From: Chryseobacterium sp. KLBC 52
GTDB taxonomy: Bacteria > Bacteroidota > Bacteroidia > Flavobacteriales > Weeksellaceae
Length of the DNA stretch: 64,000 bases
Assembly (NCBI RefSeq): GCF_003347605.1
Contig: NZ_QDFZ01000010.1
Location: 111,558 to 175,557 of the forward strand
Direction of reading: 5' to 3'
Positions 45,509 through 55,929 of the stretch are shown piece after piece. Made by a program: the position numbers and the translations under genes. Numbering within the stretch: the stretch's first letter is position 1; each line of letters begins with the position of its first letter. The notes under the pieces are model-generated. The model had not been told where the DNA came from and ran no database searches. It saw only the letters and a program-made list of their open reading frames with translations.

Positions 45509-46660
45509 ATGAAAACAAAAACAAATGTCTTTTTAGACTTCGATAACACACAATTCGATGGCCATCTTCATAATACTATGATTAGATATACAGGGGAGTA
45601 CGAAGATCATGACATTCCCGGATTAACAAAAAAGCAGTTAATGAAGGAGCTTATGGGTAGAGGACCTCTTTCAGAGGAATCTAAACATGCAGTTCAGGAG
45701 GCTTTAGCGGATTCCGCAAAGATCGATGTCTTAAAGGCTAAGAATAATCCTAAATATAAAGCTCATACATTTGATTTTTTTGATGCAGAGGGTTTGAATG
45801 AATTAGCTGGTAAAAGCAAAGGTCAGGGTGTTGATGTTGTTGTATTAACGGCCTCTATGTTTCCGAATGCGATTAAAGCAGTATATGAAATGAATGGCTT
45901 AACTCATTTAAAGGATATTTCAATAATTTCTGTTCCCATTAATACTAATCGTACTAAAATGGCTGAAGATAAGAATACAGAAATACAAAAATATGAAGAA
46001 AATCAAAGATTAAAAGATAAAGAGCTGCATACTGTTCATAATATTTTTGTTGATGACAGTAAGGAAAATATTCAAGTATTTACCAAAAGCAGAAATCCGG
46101 CTACTAATATTGGAATTTTAACACCTGATGGGATTGGTAAAGTAATGAAGAGTCTTGAGAAAGAGATTGAAAATACACTTGAAAAGAAATCTGGTAAACA
46201 GGAGTCTGTTTCTGCGAAAGTTAATCCACGTGAGAGTGTGGAAAATCAAAACACAGAAGAGGAAGAGGGGTTGTATGCATATCGTGATAATAAAGGGGAG
46301 CTTCACTCAAGTAAACATAAATATAAAGAAAATGTATTCTCTACCGATAAAAATAATATGAGAGGAAATCTTTCAATGTTTACTGAAACTAAGAATCAAC
46401 CACAAAGAAATAGAGAACAGGGAGTTAGAGCTCAGGCGTCTCATTCAAAAGGAATGGATAACATTCAGGTTGCTCCTGCACTCCCTCCTAGATCCCCTAA
46501 AGTTGATCCTAACGCTCCTGCACTTCCTCCTAAAGGTAAAGTTGATCAAGCGCCTCCGGTTCCTTCTAGAACTAAAGCAAATCAGGCTCCTGCAATTCCT
46601 CCCAGAGGTAAAGTTGAGTCAGCTCCTGCACTTCCTCCAAGATCTCCAAAAATGCGTTAA
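45509..46660 (+). CDS. HAD-like protein with a C-terminal tandem PxxPx(R/K) tail, putative T4SS substrate (383 aa)
   Basis: The start is set at 45509 (MKTKTNVFLDFDNTQFDG) because the HAD motif I begins there; an upstream in-frame ATG would add 18 residues. Residues about 5-215 form a HAD-type domain: DFDNT (Asp10, Asp12), VVLTAS (about 112-116), a Lys near 150, and IFVDDSKEN (Asp182, Asp183). Residues 215-320 are a charged, probably disordered linker. The tail has five proline motifs at 323, 337, 349, 361 and 373 (PALPPR, PALPPK, PPVPSR, PAIPPR, PALPPR), each fitting the class II SH3-ligand pattern PxxPx(R/K), at a 12-14-residue period. No signal peptide. Placement just ahead of the T4SS genes suggests a secreted effector; that is inference. 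Confidence 0.7.
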   Translation: MKTKTNVFLDFDNTQFDGHLHNTMIRYTGEYEDHDIPGLTKKQLMKELMGRGPLSEESKHAVQEALADSAKIDVLKAKNNPKYKAHTFDFFDAEGLNELAGKSKGQGVDVVVLTASMFPNAIKAVYEMNGLTHLKDISIISVPINTNRTKMAEDKNTEIQKYEENQRLKDKELHTVHNIFVDDSKENIQVFTKSRNPATNIGILTPDGIGKVMKSLEKEIENTLEKKSGKQESVSAKVNPRESVENQNTEEEEGLYAYRDNKGELHSSKHKYKENVFSTDKNNMRGNLSMFTETKNQPQRNREQGVRAQASHSKGMDNIQVAPALPPRSPKVDPNAPALPPKGKVDQAPPVPSRTKANQAPAIPPRGKVESAPALPPRSPKMR

Positions 46661-47020
46661 GAGATATTGAATCAATAAAAACACAAGCAAAAATGGTACT
46701 TATTGATAAGGTACTGTTGGATTTAAAAATAGTATTTCTAGATGATCATTAATTTGCTATACACTCAAAGGATTCACAGCAGGACAGTAAAAAGCAGGAT
46801 GGACAGAAGTTGTGAGATAAACCTGTCGCTGCTAAGTCTGAAAAGTTTTGCAATTTTAAAGCCCTTTAGTATTCACTCAATATAGGTTAGGGTAATGTGC
46901 AGGCTGAGAAAATAGGGATATGCTTCCTGATCAGCCTGCCATTCTTTACGATCAGACCAGATTTCATAAGTGATTTTTTGTGATGTAAAGAACTTTTTCT
47001 GGTAAAATAAACACATTTAT
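46661..47020. other. Upstream region of the T4SS genes (360 bp)
   Basis: No supported gene and no clear TAnnTTTG box. The promoter of the secretion operon should lie here or the operon is read through from 45509; no terminator hairpin was spotted. Confidence 0.4.
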
Positions 47021-47338
47021 ATGGAATATAAAACCCCAAAAACCTTAGAAAGGGTCCCTTTAATCTTTGGTTATCCCGTAATTACAGCGATGATAATTGT
47101 TATATGTCTGATGCTGTTTCTTTTTATTGTCTTTAAAAAGGTACTCTTATCATTAGTGTTTTTGGTAATTCCCGTACTGTATTTATACATCATAAAAAAA
47201 TATCCCAGAAAAGGAGAGTTTAAGGAATACTTTTTTGATTTTAAGATGGGAGTACAATGTATCAGATTTGATGAAAAACTAGAAAATTTGATTAGTAACA
47301 ATTCAAAAGATAACAGGGAATTTAAAACAAAAAAATAG
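47021..47338 (+). CDS. VirB3/TraF-like inner-membrane protein (DUF4133 type, 105 aa)
   Basis: Small protein with two adjacent membrane helices (VITAMIIVICLMLFLFIVF and LLSLVFLVIPVLYLYII) after a short N-terminus containing ERVPLIFGYP, the layout of TraF/VirB3 of Bacteroidota conjugation systems. VirB3 sits in the inner membrane complex with VirB4. First gene of the T4SS run. Confidence 0.7.
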   Translation: MEYKTPKTLERVPLIFGYPVITAMIIVICLMLFLFIVFKKVLLSLVFLVIPVLYLYIIKKYPRKGEFKEYFFDFKMGVQCIRFDEKLENLISNNSKDNREFKTKK

Positions 47339-47422
47339 GATACTACATTTTCAACACATATTCCGATTACAAATAAACATAAACAAACAAAAATTAAAAT
47401 TTAGTTTTAAAATAGAATAGAA

Positions 47423-47719
47423 ATGAAAAATTTGAAATTTAATAGAAGGAATTTGATCGCATTATTGTTGCCTATAGGTAATTTATTATATTCTCAAGCA
47501 GGAGGTGCAGGAACAATTGATGCAAAAATTTCCGGATGGACAACCACTCTAAAAACTTCATTGAATGCAGGGGTGGCAGCTTTTGCAGTTGTGGGGGCTT
47601 TTCTGATATTTGTTCAGTATATGCAGGGTAACGAACAGGCTCAAAAGAATTTTGTCCGTTTTGTAATAGGTTTAGCTATTTTTGGCTTGGTTGATGTTAT
47701 TACTCATGTATTCATTTAG
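47423..47719 (+). CDS. VirB2/TraE-like pilin (DUF4134 type, 98 aa)
   Basis: Signal peptide ending YSQ, mature AGGAGTIDAKISGWTTTLKT, then two membrane helices (AGVAAFAVVGAFLIFVQYM and FVRFVIGLAIFGLVDVI). This is the classic short DUF4134/TraE organisation, equivalent to the VirB2 pilin subunit. Confidence 0.82.
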   Translation: MKNLKFNRRNLIALLLPIGNLLYSQAGGAGTIDAKISGWTTTLKTSLNAGVAAFAVVGAFLIFVQYMQGNEQAQKNFVRFVIGLAIFGLVDVITHVFI

Positions 47720-47892
47720 AAAAACAGCTCTTTAGGTTTAAGCTATACACTTTAAGGAGTTCATAGCTTAAATCTAAACTCAACACTACGATCTCTGCAG
47801 GAATATTGGATATTTTTAAAACATATAATCTTCAATATTATTTTTTTGCAATTTCTTCCTGAAATTTTGTTTGCGGCATATATTCTCATCGT

Positions 47893-48177
47893 ATGCCTGT
47901 TAAGAACGTCTTTATTTTACCTATGGAATTTAAATCTTTTCTTGAACCTTCAAATAATGAAGAAGAAAAAGTGAAGTTAGCTTCAGGAGAACCTGGAAAT
48001 AATGCATCGAAAACTAAAAATAACCTGTTCAATAAAATGTTGTGTGTAAAATGCAAAAGTGACCAGGATGTTAAGTTGGTTAATATTGCTCCTCTATCAG
48101 AAAATAAAGATGAAAATCAATATCCTTTATGTGAAAACTGTAGAAAAGCTTCTTTTAAAGTTAAAATATTCAGATAG
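47893..48177 (+). CDS. Small zinc-ribbon-like protein in the T4SS operon (94 aa)
   Basis: The C-terminal half has MLCVKCKSDQ and PLCENCRKAS, two CxxC pairs 30 residues apart that would form a zinc ribbon. The N-terminus is acidic and probably flexible. No such protein is part of the standard Tra set; it could be a regulator or a substrate adaptor. Its own upstream gap is about 170 bp. Confidence 0.55.
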   Translation: MPVKNVFILPMEFKSFLEPSNNEEEKVKLASGEPGNNASKTKNNLFNKMLCVKCKSDQDVKLVNIAPLSENKDENQYPLCENCRKASFKVKIFR

Positions 48178-48225
48178 AATGCTTTTCTGTTATCTGTATC
48201 ATCATTTATCAATATTAAAAAAACA

Positions 48226-48918
48226 ATGGATTTAAAAAAATTACGTGAGATTCCTTCTACTTATTCTTTAGTTAAAAAAGCACTGTTTCTCAGCTTTTTT
48301 ATCACAATAATAGCAATCATTTCCAGTTCATTCTGGGCGGTTTATGTAAGTAAGGTTTTTACCAAAAAGATATATGTTATTACTGAAAAAGGGCAGGCTG
48401 CGATTGCAAACTCTATGAATAACGATCAGGACTATGAAAATTACAGACTGCCTGAGATTAAGAATCATATTAAAGTGCTTCACAGGTTATTTTTTGGATA
48501 TGATCAGTTTAGTTACGATAAGAATATCAATGAGGCTCTTTATCTGATCGGAAATTCCGGAAAACAATTGTATTTATCGCTTAAAGCAAACGGACATTTT
48601 GCGAGGATACAATCTCAGAATCTTGTTCAAAAACTGGATATAGATTCCATAAAAGTTAATGAAAAAGAATACCCTTATCACGCCTCTGTTTATGGAAAAC
48701 TGAGTGTTTCCAGAGTGGATCAGAACGTGAGTACAAAAAACCTGTTCTATGCCTCATTTGATGTATATAATGTGGCAAGAACTGAAAATAATCCTCATGG
48801 TTTACTTGTTGAAAACTATCTGTTCAAAAGCAAAGGACTTGAAGATAATTCGGCCCGGGAAGCGGTCAATAACCGACAAGAGGAAACAGAAGGTTCTCAG
48901 AAGACAGAGGATAATTAA
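48226..48918 (+). CDS. VirB8/TraK-like periplasmic core protein (230 aa)
   Basis: One N-terminal transmembrane helix (ALFLSFFITIIAIISSSFW, residues about 20-38), then a periplasmic domain with GQAAIANSM and NHIKVLHRLFFGYD, matching Bacteroidota TraK. VirB8-like proteins nucleate the T4SS inner-membrane complex. The C-terminal tail is acidic and disordered. Confidence 0.82.
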   Translation: MDLKKLREIPSTYSLVKKALFLSFFITIIAIISSSFWAVYVSKVFTKKIYVITEKGQAAIANSMNNDQDYENYRLPEIKNHIKVLHRLFFGYDQFSYDKNINEALYLIGNSGKQLYLSLKANGHFARIQSQNLVQKLDIDSIKVNEKEYPYHASVYGKLSVSRVDQNVSTKNLFYASFDVYNVARTENNPHGLLVENYLFKSKGLEDNSAREAVNNRQEETEGSQKTEDN

Positions 48919-48969
48919 TAGGGTGATAATCCGGAATTTCAATCGGAATTCTGTTATAATTTATGTATA

Positions 48970-50934
48970 ATGAAAAATGACAAATATTCTTTAGATATTT
49001 TAATTATATTTTCCTTTTTAATAAGTATACTATTGATTTTGGTAGATATTTATTATTCTAAATACAGTTATGTAGTTGAGAAGGGATTGGGTAGCGAATA
49101 TATCAATATATTCATCATCAAGTTATTTGTAATCTTCCCGTTAATTAAAAATCCTTTAATACTGCGAACTGTAAGTCTTGCTATTGTTACCTTTTGTTGC
49201 TTTGGCTTTGAAGTGAAGAGAGAAGTAGGAGAAAATTCTTCTTTTATGAGGAATGTTGTCATAGTAGGATCATCTCTTATCATTTTCCTAAGTATATCGG
49301 TTGTGAAGATTGAGATAATCTCTTATACCATCATATCTTTTGTTTCTTATATTGTTTATATCGTTGGGTTTTTAAAATTTAGAAAATACTTCAATTTTTA
49401 TGATAAGAAGGATGAGTTTAATGATAAAAATCAAATCTTTGAACAAGAGAAAGTCGTTAAGAAAAATCCTTATTCTGTAAATTTTAAAACAGAAAACGGG
49501 GTGATTAATGTAGTGAATCCTTTCAGGGCTACTATGGTTCTGGGAACTCCGGGATCAGGAAAATCTTACTCGGTAGTTGAAGAATATATACGACAGCATA
49601 TTCAAAAGCAATTTTCGATGATGGTGTATGATTTCAAATTTCCCGCATTGGCAAAGGAAACATTTGCTTTTTATGAATACTATAAAGAGCAATACAAAAT
49701 TGAACCTCGTTTTTGTGTGGTTTCGTTAGATGATCTGGAGAAATCAAATTTTGTGAACCCTCTGGATCCTCAATTGATAAGAAAAGCAGCAGATGCCATC
49801 GAAGCATCACAAACCATCTTATTCAATCTGAATAAGGAATGGATTACGGAAAAAGACTTCTTTGCACAATCAGCGATTTCTTATTTCGCTGCCTGTATTT
49901 ATTTCCTGAGAATTTATGAAGACGGGAAGTTTTGTACACTGCCTCATGCCATATCTTTAGCTTCTTTGCCGGATGAAAAAGTATTTAAGGTTTTTGGGAA
50001 ATATGCTGAACTGAGATTCTTTATGACTCCCTTTGCAGATGCATTAGCCAAGCAGGCTTACGAGCAGCTTTCTGGTCAGACAGCATCTGCGAGAATACCG
50101 CTGTCTCAGTTGGCAACCAAGGAATTGTTTTGGGTAATGGGTAATAATGTTTTTCCTGAAGAGAATATTTCATTAAGCATCAATAATCCGGAAAGTCCAT
50201 GCATATTAATTATTGCCAACTCACCAAGTACCCAGACCACAAATTCTCCTGCTTTAGGGCTTGTGGTTACCCAGCTTCTGAAAGAAATTAATCAGCAGGG
50301 AAGACAACCTTGTTCCGTGATCCTCGATGAGCTGCCAACCATGTATTTTATGGGGTTAGATAATCTGATTGCAACCGCCAGATCCAACAAAGTTTCTACA
50401 ACCATAGGAATGCAGGATCTTGAACAGCTGAAGCGCGATTACGGGGATAAAGTAGCTGAAACAATATTTAATATCGTAGGTAATATTTTTAGTGGTTCAG
50501 TAAGAAGTGAGACTGCAAGCAAGCTTCAGGAAATATTCGGAAAGAAAAAACAAAAATTAAAAAATGTAACCATTGATACCAATAACTCATATTCTATCAA
50601 CGAGAATTTAGAGTATGCCATTCCGGTATCCGCAATATCCCAGCTTTCTCAGGGAGAATTTGTAGGGGTTATTGCCGATAATTTCGGAGAAGAAATTAAC
50701 AGAAAAATTTTCAGAGGAAAAATAAAAGTAGAGAAACGTACAGATCAGATCAAGAAGGAGATCCCGACAGTTATAGAAGGAGAAATGATCAATGAGGTTT
50801 TAAATGGAAACTTTGAAAGAATTGTAAAAGAGGTTGATATTCTTATTGAAAACGAATTGTACAGAATTTCCCAGGAGGAAGAAGCTCATATGGACAGTGA
50901 TCCATCCTCAGATGTGGAAACTCAACAGAATTGA
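48970..50934 (+). CDS. VirD4-type coupling ATPase (T4CP, TraG family; 654 aa)
   Basis: Four or so N-terminal membrane helices in residues 1-135, then the ATPase: Walker A GTPGSGKS (192-199), MMVYDFKFP, Walker [13 protein letters not shown], and [17 protein letters not shown]. This is the TraG/VirD4 coupling protein that recruits substrates to the channel. Its presence inside the operon shows the system exports a defined substrate. The acidic C-terminus ([19 protein letters not shown]) is typical of T4CP tails. Confidence 0.88.
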   Translation: MKNDKYSLDILIIFSFLISILLILVDIYYSKYSYVVEKGLGSEYINIFIIKLFVIFPLIKNPLILRTVSLAIVTFCCFGFEVKREVGENSSFMRNVVIVGSSLIIFLSISVVKIEIISYTIISFVSYIVYIVGFLKFRKYFNFYDKKDEFNDKNQIFEQEKVVKKNPYSVNFKTENGVINVVNPFRATMVLGTPGSGKSYSVVEEYIRQHIQKQFSMMVYDFKFPALAKETFAFYEYYKEQYKIEPRFCVVSLDDLEKSNFVNPLDPQLIRKAADAIEASQTILFNLNKEWITEKDFFAQSAISYFAACIYFLRIYEDGKFCTLPHAISLASLPDEKVFKVFGKYAELRFFMTPFADALAKQAYEQLSGQTASARIPLSQLATKELFWVMGNNVFPEENISLSINNPESPCILIIANSPSTQTTNSPALGLVVTQLLKEINQQGRQPCSVILDELPTMYFMGLDNLIATARSNKVSTTIGMQDLEQLKRDYGDKVAETIFNIVGNIFSGSVRSETASKLQEIFGKKKQKLKNVTIDTNNSYSINENLEYAIPVSAISQLSQGEFVGVIADNFGEEINRKIFRGKIKVEKRTDQIKKEIPTVIEGEMINEVLNGNFERIVKEVDILIENELYRISQEEEAHMDSDPSSDVETQQN

Positions 50935-50974
50935 TTACTGTAATTGAAAAAATATAAAATGATGATAACGTATT

Positions 50975-51475
50975 ATGGAGGTAAGGCTTAGTAAAAGAAA
51001 CAGGATGCTTCCTGTGTGTTTTATTTTTTTTATCCTATTTCCTTATCAGAAATTTAAATCACAAACGATGATACCGCCGGTTGAATCCTATAAGAAAATT
51101 GTCTCATCCCATTATGGGTATAGAAAACATCCTATTGATAGAGTACTTAAAAAGCATCAGGGCGTTGATTTCTCTGTACCTAGCGGAACTGCTGTATTCT
51201 CTACCTATTACGGTATCGTATTAAGTTCAACCTTTGAAAAAGGATATGGAAATACAATCTTAATTGATAACCAGGGAGGTTTCAGAACCCGGTACGGACA
51301 TTTAATGTCTTTGTTTGTTGGGAAAGGTGAATATGTAACACCCGGACAGTTGATAGGATTGAGCGGAAATACAGGACATTCTACAGGTCCACATCTACAT
51401 TATGAAATAATAGTTGAAGGGAAAAGAATTGACCCCTTATTGTTTCTGAATATTATGTGTAAAAATAGTTTATAA
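50975..51475 (+). CDS. Exported M23 peptidoglycan peptidase (166 aa)
   Basis: Hydrophobic signal (MLPVCFIFFILFPYQKFKSQ, starting at residue 11), then an M23/LytM domain: HYGYRKHPIDR, KHQGVDFSVPSG (His and Asp zinc ligands) and THSTGPHLHYEI-like GHSTGPHLHYEI (HxH). All catalytic residues are present. It probably opens the cell wall for the secretion channel, replacing a VirB1 lytic transglycosylase. It ends 3 bp before the VirB10 gene. Confidence 0.88.
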   Translation: MEVRLSKRNRMLPVCFIFFILFPYQKFKSQTMIPPVESYKKIVSSHYGYRKHPIDRVLKKHQGVDFSVPSGTAVFSTYYGIVLSSTFEKGYGNTILIDNQGGFRTRYGHLMSLFVGKGEYVTPGQLIGLSGNTGHSTGPHLHYEIIVEGKRIDPLLFLNIMCKNSL

Positions 51476-51478
51476 AAT

Positions 51479-52651
51479 ATGTTTGCAAATCTGGATAAAA
51501 AAAAGAAGATCATTATTGGAGTTGTTTTCGTGGCTGCTCTGGGTATTCTTACTTTGATTATGAGTCTGATATTATTCCCGAAAATGAAAGAGTCAGATGA
51601 CAAGTTGATTGTAACTCCTAATGTGGATGAGAAGCAGCTTGAAGAGAAGTCAAAATTGGAAATTTATAATCAGGATGAAAGGGATTTAAAGAAATACTTT
51701 TCAAAGGATGGAAAGTATGGTATAGATACAGAGCTTCCTGAAGATGAAAAATTATTGCAGGGACAGTTTCAGAATTTTGATGGCAAAACGGAAGAAAATG
51801 ATTATACCAAAAGGCAGGAACGCTATATGAAAGCTTTATCCAATATCGCTTCACCGGGAAGAAGCTACTCTTCCGGTTCCGGGTATAGTTCCGGATATGG
51901 TTCCGATTATGGTTCCGGCAGTGAAAGTAGCCTTAGCAAAATATTTGAGCTTCAGGATAAAATTCGTGCAGGCTTAACGCAAGGTGCTGCGTCCCGTAAT
52001 GCCGCGGGCTTGGAAGATACTTTAGAAACCAGGGAAAATAAAAAGGATTTGGTTAAGAATGAAGTTCGTGATCAAAAGAATTTTTTCCAGGGAACAACAG
52101 GAGGAAACAATAATAAGATCTTACAGCTGATTCCTTCAGAAACCATAGAACAGAAGAGAATATTGGATAAAAATATTATCCCTATCAGAATAAAAGAAGA
52201 TATGAGGCTTTCAGATGTGCCGGGTGGGCTGGTAATCCCTAAGAATACCATTGTTTATGGAAGGATATCTCTAAAGGAAGACCGGATCAGTATTGATATT
52301 GAAAGTTATAAAAAAGATAATGTCCTGTATCTGTTAAACTTCAGAGTTTATGACTATGACGGAAGAGAAGGTATTCATATGAATAATCATTCCTGGCTGA
52401 AAATTCCATCCACCGTATCGCAGGATGTCTTTGATTATGCCATTAAAAGAGGAACCAATGCAGGCAGTTCTGTTTTAGGCGGTGGAGCCAATACCGGGAT
52501 AGATTTAAAAGAGGCCAGAAACCTGGCCATTTTATCAGCAGGAAAAGAAATAAGCAAAGAAGTGTTCGAGAAAAAGAGAGTGTTTTTACCTAAAAAATAC
52601 CAGCTGTGGATCAATATAAGATCCGTAAATAATGGCTCCGGTTTTAATTAG
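51479..52651 (+). CDS. VirB10/TraM-like core protein (390 aa)
   Basis: Short cytosolic Lys-rich start, one transmembrane helix (IIIGVVFVAALGILTLIMSLIL, about 11-32), a long periplasmic linker with a Gly/Ser/Tyr-rich stretch around residues 120-150, then the C-terminal beta domain (IPIRIKEDMRLSDVPGGLVI, YGRISLKEDRI). Architecture and size fit TraM. VirB10 spans both membranes and gates the channel. Confidence 0.85.
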   Translation: MFANLDKKKKIIIGVVFVAALGILTLIMSLILFPKMKESDDKLIVTPNVDEKQLEEKSKLEIYNQDERDLKKYFSKDGKYGIDTELPEDEKLLQGQFQNFDGKTEENDYTKRQERYMKALSNIASPGRSYSSGSGYSSGYGSDYGSGSESSLSKIFELQDKIRAGLTQGAASRNAAGLEDTLETRENKKDLVKNEVRDQKNFFQGTTGGNNNKILQLIPSETIEQKRILDKNIIPIRIKEDMRLSDVPGGLVIPKNTIVYGRISLKEDRISIDIESYKKDNVLYLLNFRVYDYDGREGIHMNNHSWLKIPSTVSQDVFDYAIKRGTNAGSSVLGGGANTGIDLKEARNLAILSAGKEISKEVFEKKRVFLPKKYQLWINIRSVNNGSGFN

Positions 52652-52705
52652 AGTCTCTTATTGCGAAAGTAAAGTAAAATGATTTAATAATTATTTCCTA
52701 AGATT

Positions 52706-55063
52706 ATGAAAGATATAGATATCAAAAAAGCATTTAACATATTGGCAGTAGATGATGATTTGTTAATCAGTAAAAAGGGAGATGTTGGCTTAGTGTATAA
52801 GGTGATGCTTCCTCAGATATATTCGCTTGACAGCGATCAGATTGAACAGATCAGTGTTATTTTTGATAAAGTAATCAGATCTCTGCCTGCCGGAACAATT
52901 CTGCAGAAACAGGATTTCTTTTTTGTAGACTCTATCACAGAGCAAGTATCGGACAGTCCTAATTTTTTAGCATCGAGTGATAACAGGTTTTTCCATGAAA
53001 AGCCGACCATGAGCCACGAGTGTTATCTCACCATCATAAAGGACTCTAAAAGTAAAGTAAGTATCCTTAATAATTCCAGTCAGTATAATAAATTTTTAGA
53101 TGGAATAGATGATTTTATCAAGGGCGTAGAATCAAGTCTTTCATTTTTAACAAAAGAAAGCTTTTTCACCGTAGAAAGGTTGAATAATAATCAGATTATT
53201 AATCTTTTAGGGAAGTATTTGTCTCTCTCAAAGGAAGGGGAGACGAACCTGAGAGATATATTTTTTGATAAGAACTTACAGGTAGGAAATAAATTTGCAG
53301 AATTGTATACGATATCTTCCAATAACCAGCTTCCTATTACCATTAACAGTACCATCAAAAGCATTGAATATTCCACACCCAAAACCGATTTCAGAATTCC
53401 TTTTATACAGCCGGTCTCTACAGGTCTGGATGTAAACCATATCTATAATCAGGTGATTTTTATTGAGGATTCGGAAAAAGTTTTTTCTTCCCTGAAGACC
53501 AAGATGAATCAGTTTAAAAGTATGGCGATTCTTTCAAGAGAAAATCAGGTGACTTATTCTCAGGTAGAAGATCTTGTAGAAGATGTGTTGGAAAGGGAAC
53601 TTGTGTTTGTTTATCAGCATTTCAGTGTTATCGTCTGGAATGTTTCGCAAAAGAGATTGGAACATGATGTCAACTTACTGGAAAATGCTTTCAGGGATCT
53701 GGGAATTACTCCTTACCAGGTAAAGTATGCTCTGAATGATTTATATATGAACAATTGCCCCGGCGCACCTGCTTATATTTCGGAGAATCATAAATTTATC
53801 GGTATATCCGAGCAAACCTCTTCATTACTGAATTTTGAGTCCTATTACGAGAGCAATAAAGATGGAATTCTTTTCTGTGACCGTAAAAACGAATCTCCTT
53901 TACGTCTGGACTTATGGGATGAGCCTGTCAAAAAAGGAATCATCGTAAACAGAAACAGATTAATTTTCGGGCCTTCAGGAACCGGGAAATCCTTTTTGAT
54001 CAATCATATTGCAAGCCAGTATTATGAGCAGGGTCACCATATCGTCATGATAGATATAGGAAACTCCTATAAAAAGTTATGCGAATTGGTGGAAGGTGTT
54101 TACTTTACGTATGACTTAAACTCACCTTTACAATTCAATCCTTTCTATTACTATGATGAAGATGAAATTAACATAGATAAGAAAACCTTTCTCCTGTCAC
54201 TGATCTTTTTCTTGTGGAAAGGAGAAGAGGGAGCTTCAAGAGAAGAAAAACAAATATTATCCAGCTATCTGGATCTTTATTACGAGCATGTCGTCAATAA
54301 TGATGTTTTTCCAAGTATGTCTACTTTCTATGAATTTATCTCAGAAAATACCGCTGTTGAAGAAGAATCAACTTATTTTGACAAGGTCAGCTTTAAACTC
54401 TCTCTTAGAGATTTTTACGATGGACATTATAAAGATATACTCAATGCAGCAGAACCTGCCAACCTGATTCACGAGCGTTTCATTGTATTCGAAATGGACA
54501 ATATCAAAGACCACCCTACATTGTTCCCTTTAGTTACCATGTTGTGTATTAATCTGGTGATGACTAAAATACAAAAGATTCCGGGAGTAAAGAAATCAAT
54601 ATTTATAGACGAGTGCTGGAAGCCTATTTCCAAAGGAGAAATGGCTGAATTCATTAAGTATTTGTACAAGACCGTCCGTAAGTTTTATGGAGAAGTTGCT
54701 ATTGCAACCCAGGATCTGGAAGATATTTTAGATACTGCTGCCGGGCCTGCTATGGTGAATAACACAGATACCTTGATCATGCTTTCCCATAAAAAGAAAA
54801 TGGCATCTAAAGATAAGTTTTCCAAATATTTATCACTGAGTGAAGCTGATCTTCAAAAACTTTATTCTACAGACAAAGGAGAGGTGTACGTTAAAGTAGG
54901 AAGCATGTCTAATGTATATAAAGTAAAAGTATCTCCCGAAAGATATGCCTGCTATTCTTCCAATGCCGACGAAAACAAAGTAATCCGGGGAATATACGAA
55001 GCCAAAGGAAACATGTCGGTGGCTATTAACGATTTTATTGATTTAAATTCTCAAAAGAAATGA
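52706..55063 (+). CDS. VirB4-type T4SS ATPase (TraG of Bacteroidota; 785 aa)
   Basis: N-terminal VirB4 domain (residues 1-400) and C-terminal ATPase with Walker A GPSGTGKS (422-429), Walker B SIFIDECWKPIS and the VAIATQDLEDIL motif. All VirB4 hallmarks are present and the length is normal. Powers assembly and transport. It overlaps the VirB9-like gene by 4 bp. Confidence 0.9.
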   Translation: MKDIDIKKAFNILAVDDDLLISKKGDVGLVYKVMLPQIYSLDSDQIEQISVIFDKVIRSLPAGTILQKQDFFFVDSITEQVSDSPNFLASSDNRFFHEKPTMSHECYLTIIKDSKSKVSILNNSSQYNKFLDGIDDFIKGVESSLSFLTKESFFTVERLNNNQIINLLGKYLSLSKEGETNLRDIFFDKNLQVGNKFAELYTISSNNQLPITINSTIKSIEYSTPKTDFRIPFIQPVSTGLDVNHIYNQVIFIEDSEKVFSSLKTKMNQFKSMAILSRENQVTYSQVEDLVEDVLERELVFVYQHFSVIVWNVSQKRLEHDVNLLENAFRDLGITPYQVKYALNDLYMNNCPGAPAYISENHKFIGISEQTSSLLNFESYYESNKDGILFCDRKNESPLRLDLWDEPVKKGIIVNRNRLIFGPSGTGKSFLINHIASQYYEQGHHIVMIDIGNSYKKLCELVEGVYFTYDLNSPLQFNPFYYYDEDEINIDKKTFLLSLIFFLWKGEEGASREEKQILSSYLDLYYEHVVNNDVFPSMSTFYEFISENTAVEEESTYFDKVSFKLSLRDFYDGHYKDILNAAEPANLIHERFIVFEMDNIKDHPTLFPLVTMLCINLVMTKIQKIPGVKKSIFIDECWKPISKGEMAEFIKYLYKTVRKFYGEVAIATQDLEDILDTAAGPAMVNNTDTLIMLSHKKKMASKDKFSKYLSLSEADLQKLYSTDKGEVYVKVGSMSNVYKVKVSPERYACYSSNADENKVIRGIYEAKGNMSVAINDFIDLNSQKK

Positions 55064-55920
55064 AAAAACACATTATATTATTTATTTTATTTTTTATCTG
55101 TTCTCAGGGAGCTTTCGCCCAGGAAATATTGGAACCCTTATATCAGCGTCAGGCCATTGATGTTTCAGATGTGAAGACAACCCACATTATTTTTGATGAA
55201 AAAATAAAGTATGTGGATGTAGGATCTACTTTTTTCGTTGCAGACACCATTGGAAATATGCTCAAATTAAAGCATACCGGTGAAGAATTGGAGAACTTAA
55301 AGAGCCAGCAGGCGAATCTTACCGTGATTAATGGCAAAGGAAGCTATTATTCTATTGATATGAACTATAACAGAAATCCGGATATCACAACCTATAAGGC
55401 CATTGAAACCATTACCACCATAGATTATTTTGCAAAGGAAAGTATTTATAAAGCTGAAAAGGAAGAAAAGACGGCACAGGATCTTCAGGAATTGTGTATG
55501 CTCTCTGAAAGTGCTCCTTCTACCGTAAAGATTAAAGATAATAATGATGGATTGAACCTGACCTTAAACGGAATCTATTACAGGAACTTTCAGAATAAAA
55601 TTGTCTTGCGCGTAGAAATCTATAATACGTCTAAAATCACTCTGGATATAGACCAGATTCTTTTCAGATCAAAACTTAAAAATAATAATGCGGCAAAAAA
55701 AGATTATGTCTATCAGGAAAGAATACTGACTCCCGTTAAAATCTGTGGAGAGCAGCGAAATATTAAACTGGGTGAAACAAGGGTTATTACCTTCATCTTC
55801 GACAAATTCACATTAAACGAAGATGAGATATTAAGTCTTGAGGTAGGGGAATATGCCGGAGGCAGAAGCGTCAATATCCGTATTCCCAGAAAGAAACTTT
55901 TGTTTCCCGAATATATATAA
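55060..55920 (+). CDS. VirB9/TraN-like periplasmic protein (DUF4138; 286 aa)
   Basis: Signal peptide MKKHIILFILFFICSQGAFAQ, then a beta-rich periplasmic protein starting KTTHIIFDEKIKYVDVGS, characteristic of DUF4138/TraN. ILFRSKLKNN and FTFDKFTL-like FIFDKFTLNEDEIL fit the C-terminal domain. VirB9 builds the outer-membrane core with VirB10. Translation is coupled to the VirB4 gene by the 4-bp overlap. Confidence 0.85.
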   Translation: MKKHIILFILFFICSQGAFAQEILEPLYQRQAIDVSDVKTTHIIFDEKIKYVDVGSTFFVADTIGNMLKLKHTGEELENLKSQQANLTVINGKGSYYSIDMNYNRNPDITTYKAIETITTIDYFAKESIYKAEKEEKTAQDLQELCMLSESAPSTVKIKDNNDGLNLTLNGIYYRNFQNKIVLRVEIYNTSKITLDIDQILFRSKLKNNNAAKKDYVYQERILTPVKICGEQRNIKLGETRVITFIFDKFTLNEDEILSLEVGEYAGGRSVNIRIPRKKLLFPEYI

Positions 55921-55929
55921 AGATATTTA

